DNA from: an uncultured Eubacteriales bacterium
GTDB taxonomy: Bacteria > Bacillota > Clostridia > Lachnospirales > Anaerotignaceae
Direction: 5' to 3'
Length of the DNA stretch: 28,841 bases
NCBI GenBank assembly: GCA_900546215.1
Contig: URCD01000019.1
Location: 1-28,841 of the forward strand
Shown: positions 23,459 through 28,841 of the stretch, one piece after another
Layout: every line of letters begins with the position of its first letter
How positions within the stretch are numbered: the stretch's first letter is position 1
Made by a program: the position numbers and the translations under genes
The notes under the pieces: generated by a model
Databases searched by the model: none
Told to the model about the DNA's origin: nothing
The model's input: only the letters and a program-made list of their open reading frames with translations

Positions 23459-24646
23459 CTATAAAATTTGCTCGTACATACTGAATACAGGGGTTATTGC
23501 CGCAATTACTATGAAGCCTACTATCATGCCAAGCACTACAATCATCACGGGCTCTATAAGGGCCACAAGACGTGCCAGGGCGGTTTCAGATTCCCGGCTG
23601 AAATAGGAGCCGGTTTTTCTCAGCATTTCATCAAGCATACCGGATTCCTCGCCGACGGCTACGGTTGTTATCAGCATCTGGTCAAATATTTTTATCTCGT
23701 CAAGCGAGCTTGAAAGCATGTTGCCCTGCCTCAGCCCTTCCTGAACGCCTATAAGCTCCTGCTCCACATAAGCGTTGTTCATTACCCTTGAGAGTATGTC
23801 AACGCTTTTAAGCACGCCTATTCCGCTGGAATACAAAATAGCGAAGGTTGAGGCAAAGCGAGAGGTAAGTATGGTGCGCAGCAGTTTTCCGATAACAGGA
23901 AGCTTAAGCTGTGAACGGCTTACACGTACGCGGAAGGATTTTTTAGTCATAAGATAGGCAAACAGCATTGACAGCGCAAGCAGCACGCCAAGCAGAACAG
24001 CCCAGTTGTTTTTAAGTCCGTCGCTGAGAGACATAAGCAGGCGGGTGGGCGCGGGGAGGTCAACCCCGGCGTACATATCCACGAATTTGGGAAATACGTT
24101 GGCCAGCAGGTAAACAACTACAACTACGGATACGATACAGAGCACTATTGGATAGATAAGCGCGCTCATAGCCTTTTTTTTCAAATAGAGCTCCTGCTCA
24201 TAATGGTCGGCCATATTTTCAAGAATGTCGTCAAGGGTACCGCTTGCCTCTCCGGTTTCAATCATATAAATAAGAAGCTCGGGAAAAACCTTGCCCATCT
24301 GCTGCATGCTCTGGGACAGGGGCTGTCCGCGCAGCACGCTTTCATAAAGGGTAAGCGACGCGGCCTTCATTCTTTTGCTGACATTGGAAAGGTAAATGGT
24401 GTTAAGGGAACGGGACATATTGACGCCGGCGCCGAGCATAGACGACAGCTGGCGGCAGAAATTGGATATTTCCTTAAGCTTCAGGGGTTTGTTCTGTGAC
24501 GCCTCAGCGCCAAGCTGCCTTACATCATAGCAGTATTTGCCCTCGGATCTGAGGATGCGGATTAAATCCTCCCGGCTCTCGGCCTCCATTTTACCGCTTT
24601 CTGACTTTCCGGCCTCGGTATGAGCCTTGTACTTAAACGTAGCCAT
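23459..24646 (-). CDS. pilC: Type IV pilus platform protein PilC (GspF family)
   Basis: This 395-residue inner-membrane platform protein binds PilB/PilT and passes pilin subunits into the fibre. ATG 24646 follows AAAGGAG. It has two GspF domains: the first at ~65-185 (FCRQLSSMLGAGVNMSRSL, MIETGEASGTLDDIL), the second at ~265-385 (FASTFAILYSSGIGVLKSV, VAVGEESGMLDEML). Transmembrane helices lie at ~165-190, ~215-235 and ~365-390. It is first gene of a - strand unit with pilMN, pilO and three minor pilins, driven by the promoter at 24727-24755. Confidence 0.95.
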   Translation of the reverse strand: MATFKYKAHTEAGKSESGKMEAESREDLIRILRSEGKYCYDVRQLGAEASQNKPLKLKEISNFCRQLSSMLGAGVNMSRSLNTIYLSNVSKRMKAASLTLYESVLRGQPLSQSMQQMGKVFPELLIYMIETGEASGTLDDILENMADHYEQELYLKKKAMSALIYPIVLCIVSVVVVVYLLANVFPKFVDMYAGVDLPAPTRLLMSLSDGLKNNWAVLLGVLLALSMLFAYLMTKKSFRVRVSRSQLKLPVIGKLLRTILTSRFASTFAILYSSGIGVLKSVDILSRVMNNAYVEQELIGVQEGLRQGNMLSSSLDEIKIFDQMLITTVAVGEESGMLDEMLRKTGSYFSRESETALARLVALIEPVMIVVLGMIVGFIVIAAITPVFSMYEQIL

Positions 24647-24726
24647 AATTAGTCTCCTTTATAAAAAGGGATACCGTCTAAAATCGACAGTAATCGTCTG
24701 TAGATATTCATTTTCTTTATATTATG

Positions 24727-24755
24727 ATTATACTATTTACAATATGTCTTTGCAA
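24727..24755 (-). promoter_or_regulatory. Promoter of the pilC operon
   Basis: On the - strand: -35 TTGCAA, 17-base spacer, -10 TATAAT (24727-24732). The implied start is near 24720, about 74 bases before pilC. This is the best vegetative promoter in the window. Confidence 0.75.
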
Positions 24756-24801
24756 GGAAAACAAAATTATAAAAAAGCATGTATTTTCCATATAAAAAGG
24801 G

Positions 24802-24819
24802 CCTTAATGCTATCTTAAC
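24802..24819 (+). promoter_or_regulatory. Candidate OmpR-family operator upstream of the opuC genes
   Basis: Direct repeat CCTTAAT-GCTA-TCTTAAC, start-to-start 11 bp. It matches the boxes at 27888 and 28182 (consensus TCTTWAT-N4-TCTTWAT). A -10-like TATCAT lies at 24851-24856 with no good -35, as expected for an activated promoter. Confidence 0.5.
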
Positions 24820-24849
24820 GGAACAGGACCTTTTCTTGAGGCAATAGTT

Positions 24850-24865
24850 ATATCATCTGTGATAT
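24850..24865. promoter_or_regulatory. Inverted repeat upstream of opuCA
   Basis: Perfect 6-bp arms ATATCA/TGATAT with a TCTG centre overlap the candidate -10. It could be an operator for a dimeric repressor or a chance palindrome. Confidence 0.3.
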
Positions 24866-24934
24866 GGTGTGTATGTAAAAAGAATTTATCATAAGCCCAC
24901 AGAGGCACAGCTTTAAAGAAAGGTTGATTTATGA

Positions 24935-26074
24935 GTGATAGAATTCCTAAATGTAACAAAGTCCTACAGGGCCGGACAGCCGGTAATTGAGGACGTTGAA
25001 CTGAAAATTGACAGCGGCGAGCTGTTTGTGCTTATCGGAAACAGCGGCTGCGGCAAGACAACACTTTTAAAGACAATAAACAAGCTTAACAGGGTTGACA
25101 GCGGCGAGGTGTTGATTGACGGCAGGAATGTCGATGATATCAGGCTTGAGGAAATTCCGAGGCTTATTGGATATGTAGTGCAGGAGGGAGGGCTTTTTCC
25201 GCACCTGACAGTGGAGGAAAACATTGCCCTGATTATGAAAAACTGCGGCGTAGACAACAAAACCATATATGAAAAGGTCACAGAGCTTCTCTCGCTTGTG
25301 AATATGGAGCCGGAAAAATACAGGGGGCAGTATCCGTCGCAGCTTTCGGGCGGACAGAGGCAGAGGGTCGGAATTGCGAGGGCGCTCGCGATGGATCCCG
25401 GCATAATTCTTATGGACGAACCGTTTTCCGCCCTTGACCCTGTGACCAGAAACGAGCTTCAGGATGAGGTTGTAAGACTGCAGAAGGCGTACCATAAAAC
25501 GATAGTTTTTGTAACGCATGATATGGACGAGGCAGTAAAGATTGCCACAAAAATCTGCTTTATCCATAACGGCAGCGTGGCCCAGTGCGATACGCCCGAA
25601 AACATACTGAAGCATCCAGCGGCAGGATATATAAAGGCGTTTATAGGAAAAAACAGGCTGTGGGATAATCCGGAATTTATTAAGGCTGAGGATATAATGA
25701 GGAGAAACCCCATATTTGTAACACGGCAGCGTACAGTTATACAGGCGCTTACCCTTATGAGACAGAACAATGTTGACAGCCTTATAGCGGAGGAGCCCAA
25801 CGGCAGGTTTCTGGGCGTTGTATGGCTGAAGGAGCTTTCGGAGAATAAAAACTACAGCAGTGATATAGCCCCGTTTATTTCCGATGTGTATATGGCGGTT
25901 AAAGGGGACAGCAGCCTGAAGGATATACTGGCACGCATAAAGGAGCATGAGTACCACAACATAGGCATTATGCCGGTGCTTGACGACAACGGGTTTGTCG
26001 AGGGCTACATAACAAAGAGCAGCCTGCTTTCGGTGCTTAGCAGAAGGTTTGAGCCGGAAGGGGGAGCGCAGTAG
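24935..26074 (+). CDS. opuCA: OpuC/EgtU-type ABC importer ATPase with CBS domains
   Basis: This 379-residue ATPase energises uptake of glycine betaine-like compounds. GTG 24935 lies 11 bases after AAAGG; an ATG four bases upstream is out of frame and stops early. Motifs: Walker A GNSGCGKTT (35-43), Q-loop VVQEGGLFP, signature LSGGQRQRVGIARA (from ~137), Walker B IILMDEPFSALDP (from ~157), H-loop VTHDMDEA. The C-terminal ~115 residues are a CBS pair (AEDIMRRNPIFVT... GIMPVLDDNG), which in OpuA/OpuC systems senses ionic strength or nucleotides. It is followed at once by its permease and lipoprotein. Betaine, carnitine, choline and ergothioneine are all possible substrates. Confidence 0.88.
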   Translation: MIEFLNVTKSYRAGQPVIEDVELKIDSGELFVLIGNSGCGKTTLLKTINKLNRVDSGEVLIDGRNVDDIRLEEIPRLIGYVVQEGGLFPHLTVEENIALIMKNCGVDNKTIYEKVTELLSLVNMEPEKYRGQYPSQLSGGQRQRVGIARALAMDPGIILMDEPFSALDPVTRNELQDEVVRLQKAYHKTIVFVTHDMDEAVKIATKICFIHNGSVAQCDTPENILKHPAAGYIKAFIGKNRLWDNPEFIKAEDIMRRNPIFVTRQRTVIQALTLMRQNNVDSLIAEEPNGRFLGVVWLKELSENKNYSSDIAPFISDVYMAVKGDSSLKDILARIKEHEYHNIGIMPVLDDNGFVEGYITKSSLLSVLSRRFEPEGGAQ

Positions 26075-26075
26075 C

Positions 26076-26825
26076 ATGGAAGAATTTTTAGAGCTTATAT
26101 TGCTTAAAAGGGAAGAGCTGTTTATAAACTTTCTCCAGCATGTGAATATGACGACAACGGCCGTACTGATTTCGTTGGCCGCCGGCATACCGGCAGGTAT
26201 ACTGATTACAAGAAGCAGGACCGCGGCCAAGGTGGTTATAGCGCTTGCCAATATAATGCAGTCCATACCTTGTCTGGCGCTTTTGGCCATTTCGGTTATA
26301 TTTTTGGGAATAGGCGTTAAGCCAGCGATACTGATGGTTTTTGTTTACGCCTTTCTGCCGATATTAAAAAATACCTACACAGGAATAATGAGCGTAGACC
26401 CTAAGAATATTGAGTTTGCCAAGGGCATTGGAATGACAAAGTGGAAAAGGCTTATAAAGATTGAGCTGCCAATAGCCATACCGTTTATTATGGCGGGAAT
26501 AAGGATTGCGGCCGTCGCGGCTGTCGGCACAATGACAATAGCCGCCTTTGCGGGAGCAAAGGGCCTGGGCTGGTTCATCAATCTTGGCCTTAATTCGCTG
26601 GACATACAGATGATACTGCTTGGGGCAGTGCCTGTATCGCTGCTGGCGCTGTTTGTGGATTTCACATTCGGAAGGCTGGAGGACGCGATTTCAAGCGAAG
26701 GGCTGCTTCCACCCGACAGAATTAAAAATCTAACGAGAAAACAAAAGACAAGAAAAAAGATTTTGGCTGGGGCGCTTTGCTCCACATTTTTAATAGCGTC
26801 TGCATTGTATTATGCGGTTGTATAA
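26076..26825 (+). CDS. opuCB: OpuC/EgtU-type ABC importer permease
   Basis: This 249-residue membrane protein starts at ATG 26076, one base after the ATPase stop and behind GGGGGAG. It has about six core helices with the importer EAA-like loop (EFAKGIGMTKWKRLIKIELPIAIP), here given as EFAKGIGMTKW then KRLIKIELP, which contacts the ATPase. After the core, a charged linker (LTRKQKTRKK) leads to an extra C-terminal hydrophobic helix (GALCSTFLIASALYY). In many relatives this position joins the permease to a fused binding domain, but here the binding protein is separate. Only one permease gene is present, so the channel should be a homodimer. Confidence 0.87.
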   Translation: MEEFLELILLKREELFINFLQHVNMTTTAVLISLAAGIPAGILITRSRTAAKVVIALANIMQSIPCLALLAISVIFLGIGVKPAILMVFVYAFLPILKNTYTGIMSVDPKNIEFAKGIGMTKWKRLIKIELPIAIPFIMAGIRIAAVAAVGTMTIAAFAGAKGLGWFINLGLNSLDIQMILLGAVPVSLLALFVDFTFGRLEDAISSEGLLPPDRIKNLTRKQKTRKKILAGALCSTFLIASALYYAVV

Positions 26826-26851
26826 AGATTATTTTAACAGGAGGAGATTTT

Positions 26852-27772
26852 ATGAAACTATTAAAGACAGCCGCCGCGGCGGCAACGGCGGCGGCGTTAG
26901 CGCTTACAGGGTGCAGTACCGCAAATGTTGAAACGGAAAACGGTGAGGCACAGAACGGCGACCGGACAGTCACGATAGGAAGCAGCAATTTTACTGAGGC
27001 AATAATACTTGGAAACATATATAAGGAGCTGATTGAGGCCAATACCGACATCAAATGCGAGACGTCCTTTGGACTGAGCGGAGCGGCCTTCTGCTTCTCG
27101 GCCCTTGAAAATGAAGACATAGACATGTTTGTGGAATATACGGGTACAGCGCTTACAAACCTTCTGGCGCAGCCTATAAATACCGACCCCGATGAGGTTT
27201 ACAGCACTGTGAGCCAGCTTATGGAAAGCGAGCACGGAATACATACGTCGGCACCTCTTGGCTTTAACAATACATACATTATGAGCGTAAAACCAGAAAC
27301 GGCCGAGCAATACGGCCTCAAAACGCTTTCTGATTTAATCGAAAAATCGCCGGAGCTCAAGCTAGGCTGTACAACTGAATTTATCAGCCGTGAGGACTGT
27401 CTGCCCGCCCTTGAAAAGCTCGGCTGCAGTTTTAAATCGGCTGACCCGCTTGACGCAAGCGTGCGCTATACGGCAATTGACAGTGATCAGGTGGACGTTG
27501 TGGACGCATTTTCCACCGACGCGCTTTTATACAAGCTGGGACTAGATACGCTGGAGGACGACCTGAGCTTTTTCCCTCCGTATTACGCCTGCAACTTTGT
27601 AAACCAGACGACCCTTGATGAGTACCCTGAGCTTAACGACGTACTCTCAATGCTTGACGGAAAAATAAGCGAGCAGGAGATGGCGGACATGAACAGCAAG
27701 GTTGATGTTGACGGACAGGACGCCGCTGTTGTGGCCCACGAGTTTTTAAGCGCTGAGGGCCTGATTGGGTAA
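26852..27772 (+). CDS. opuCC: Substrate-binding lipoprotein of the OpuC/OsmF type
   Basis: This 306-residue lipoprotein starts at ATG 26852 behind AGGAGGAG. The signal peptide is very Ala-rich and ends in the lipobox LTGC, with Cys21 as lipid anchor. The mature part has the family landmarks VTIGSSNFTEAIILGNIY and MFVEYTGTALTNLL, as in quaternary-amine binding proteins of the OpuCC/OsmF/EgtUC group. It captures substrate outside the membrane and delivers it to the permease. Ligand choice depends on an aromatic cage that I cannot place with confidence, so betaine and ergothioneine remain open. It is last gene of the importer operon. Confidence 0.88.
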   Translation: MKLLKTAAAAATAAALALTGCSTANVETENGEAQNGDRTVTIGSSNFTEAIILGNIYKELIEANTDIKCETSFGLSGAAFCFSALENEDIDMFVEYTGTALTNLLAQPINTDPDEVYSTVSQLMESEHGIHTSAPLGFNNTYIMSVKPETAEQYGLKTLSDLIEKSPELKLGCTTEFISREDCLPALEKLGCSFKSADPLDASVRYTAIDSDQVDVVDAFSTDALLYKLGLDTLEDDLSFFPPYYACNFVNQTTLDEYPELNDVLSMLDGKISEQEMADMNSKVDVDGQDAAVVAHEFLSAEGLIG

Positions 27773-27857
27773 TCATCCTATTTAGGATTTTACATATATG
27801 TCTCCGGGAAGGCTTTTATTGGCTTACGCCCGAAGAGCTTCATAAATTATGCTGAAG

Positions 27858-27879
27858 GGCGGGCCGTGTGGCCCGCCTT
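27858..27879 (+). terminator. Strong hairpin after the importer operon
   Basis: Perfect 8-bp stem GGCGGGCC/GGCCCGCC with GTGT loop, followed by only two T and then A6. It probably ends or protects the importer message, although the T run is weak. Confidence 0.55.
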
Positions 27880-27887
27880 AAAAAATG

Positions 27888-27905
27888 TCTTAATATTATC
27901 TTAAT
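27888..27905 (+). promoter_or_regulatory. Candidate OmpR/KdpE-type operator upstream of the small membrane gene
   Basis: Perfect direct repeat TCTTAAT-ATTA-TCTTAAT, 11 bp start to start. A -10-like TACAAT is at 27949-27954 with no clear -35. The box would lie about -73 to -56 from the expected start, close to the position reported for KdpE sites in E. coli. Confidence 0.55.
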
Positions 27906-27978
27906 TCTAGCGGAGGAAGCGTTAACACCCTTTTTATACGCTTTAGGCTACAATTAAATCATAGAAAGGGTGATAGTT

Positions 27979-28176
27979 ATGACAACAGCGATTATGAAAA
28001 CAAAGCAGGGATTTTTAAATAAAGCAAAAGAGGCGGTTTCAGCATGGTCATTAAGGCATCCGTACATTGCGGGCGCTTTATTCGCGGTGATTATGCCAAT
28101 AGCAATAATAGCTATTGTAGCTCTGCTTACGGCAGCGATAACGGTTCCGGCGGCGCTGATTTTTGGCCTGGCATAA
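27979..28176 (+). CDS. Small membrane protein of unknown function, upstream of kdpF
   Basis: This 65-residue protein starts at ATG 27979 behind GAAAGGGTG; an in-frame GTG at 27970 overlaps that site. The N-terminal ~25 residues are basic and amphipathic (MKTKQGFLNKAKEAVSAW). The rest is one long or two tightly packed hydrophobic segments (IAGALFAVIMPIAIIAIVAL, then LTAAITVPAALIFG). I do not recognise the family. It lies between the importer and kdpF with a putative operator on each side, so it may be expressed under potassium or osmotic stress. A regulator of Kdp, or a membrane stress peptide, is possible but unproven. Confidence 0.65.
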   Translation: MTTAIMKTKQGFLNKAKEAVSAWSLRHPYIAGALFAVIMPIAIIAIVALLTAAITVPAALIFGLA

Positions 28177-28181
28177 AGAAA

Positions 28182-28210
28182 TCTTTATACAATCTTTATA
28201 CTATCCTTAT
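28182..28210 (+). promoter_or_regulatory. Candidate KdpE operator upstream of kdpF (three tandem repeats)
   Basis: Three half-sites at 11-bp spacing: TCTTTAT, TCTTTAT, TCCTTAT, each separated by four bases (ACAA, ACTA). A -10-like GATAAT is at 28241-28246 without a good -35. The repeats would sit about -70 to -42 from the expected start. Confidence 0.6.
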
Positions 28211-28273
28211 GTTTGCTAACACCGTTTTTATAGGGGCAGTGATAATATCTTATCCATAAAGGAGGAAGGGAAA

Positions 28274-28363
28274 ATGCAGCTGATGACAGTGCTGCTGGGA
28301 GCAGCGGCAATTATATTGCTAATTTACTATTTTATTATATTGTTAAGAGGTGACAAACAGTGA
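28274..28363 (+). CDS. kdpF: KdpF, small subunit of the potassium-transporting ATPase
   Basis: This 29-residue peptide starts at ATG 28274 after GGAGGAAGGG. It is one transmembrane helix (LMTVLLGAAAIILLIYYFII) with a short charged end (LRGDKQ), the usual size and shape of KdpF, which stabilises the KdpABC complex. Its TGA overlaps the ATG of kdpA (TGATG), so the two are coupled. Very short size limits proof from sequence, but its place directly before kdpA is decisive. Confidence 0.85.
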   Translation: MQLMTVLLGAAAIILLIYYFIILLRGDKQ

Positions 28364-28841
28364 TGGAATTGGTTTTAAGATACGGCTTTTATATAGTCGT
28401 TCTTATACTCCTTGCAATACCCCTTGGGGCGTATATGGGGAAGGTAATGAACGGCGAGAGGGTTTTCCTCTCAAAAATCTGCGAACCATGCGAAAACCTT
28501 ATTTATAAAATTATGAGGGTGAAAAAGGACGAGGACATGACATGGAAAAAATATCTTGCCAGCGTTCTTATTTTTTCACTGATAGGTTTCCTGGTTTTGT
28601 TTTTACTGCAGATATTCCAGTTCTATCTTCCGGGCAATCCTGAGAAGATACCTAATATGAGCTGGCATCTTTCATTTAATACTGCCGTAAGCTTTGTAAC
28701 AAACACAAACTGGCAGGCCTACAGCGGCGAGTACCAGCTTAGCTACCTTTCACAGGCGCTGGGCCTTGCGACACAGAACTTCGTATCGGCCGCAACCGGA
28801 ATCGCGGTGCTGTTCGCGCTTATCAGGGCATTTGTAAGGGT
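28363..28841 (+). CDS. kdpA: KdpA, potassium channel-like subunit (partial, 3' end outside window)
   Basis: The first ~159 residues of KdpA run off the window edge; full length is usually about 550-600. KdpA is the K+-selective membrane subunit of the high-affinity KdpFABC pump used under potassium limitation or osmotic stress. Seen here: an N-terminal helix with IPLGAYMGKVMNGE, a second helix (~70-90), and the first pore loop NTAVSFVTNTNWQAYSGE with the TNTNWQ filter motif typical of KdpA, followed by LGLATQNFVSAATGIAV. kdpB and kdpC should follow. Confidence 0.95.
   Translation, partial: MELVLRYGFYIVVLILLAIPLGAYMGKVMNGERVFLSKICEPCENLIYKIMRVKKDEDMTWKKYLASVLIFSLIGFLVLFLLQIFQFYLPGNPEKIPNMSWHLSFNTAVSFVTNTNWQAYSGEYQLSYLSQALGLATQNFVSAATGIAVLFALIRAFVR

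Noticed and set aside
25067..26290. A 407-residue open frame on the - strand across the importer genes
   Set aside because: It lies opposite opuCA, which has complete ABC motifs, and its protein has no recognisable domain. It is a frame shadow.
1..28841. tRNA, rRNA, insertion sequence or integrase genes
   Set aside because: I found no cloverleaf, rRNA core, transposase or recombinase motif anywhere in the window.

Overview
The window looks like a chromosomal segment of a Gram-positive, anaerobe-like member of the Clostridia. The evidence is strong AGGAGG-type ribosome binding sites, some TTG and GTG starts, a type IV pilus cluster with a PilM-PilN fusion and no secretin, an OpuC-type transporter, and a Kdp operon that opens with kdpF. 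No genus can be named from the sequence alone.

Region 1 (1-11290) is the right end of a prophage, read on the + strand. It holds tail/baseplate-type genes, including an XkdX-like protein and a gene broken at a run of nine G. A small terminator-bounded gene follows, then a lysis cassette (coiled-coil membrane protein, holin, zinc amidase). Two large proteins come last: a 605-residue Ala/Gln-rich protein and a 2002-residue 'polyvalent' protein, probably carried in the virion. The integrase, capsid genes and left end lie outside the window.

Region 2 (about 11307-12185) is the 3' half of feoB. It opens exactly at the conserved GFGCN motif of the membrane 'Gate' domain, so the prophage appears to have integrated inside feoB. 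A long perfect palindrome acts as a two-way terminator between feoB and the pilus genes.

Region 3 (12191-24755) is a type IV pilus locus, mostly on the - strand. One unit starts from a good promoter at 24727-24755: pilC, pilMN, pilO and three minor pilins. A second unit is pilB-pilT. The major pilin gene pilA has its own candidate promoter, and a hairpin terminator separates it from four large, related, modular pilin-like proteins. The prepilin peptidase gene pilD is the only + strand gene here. PilB carries two MshEN-like motifs, suggesting cyclic-di-GMP control.

Region 4 (24802-28841, + strand) is an osmotic-stress block: an OpuC/EgtU-type ABC importer (ATPase with CBS domains, permease, lipoprotein), a 65-residue membrane protein, kdpF and the start of kdpA. 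A 7-bp element, TCTTWAT, recurs as direct repeats with 11-bp periodicity upstream of the importer, of the small gene and of kdpF. This suggests that one OmpR/KdpE-type regulator links compatible-solute and potassium uptake.
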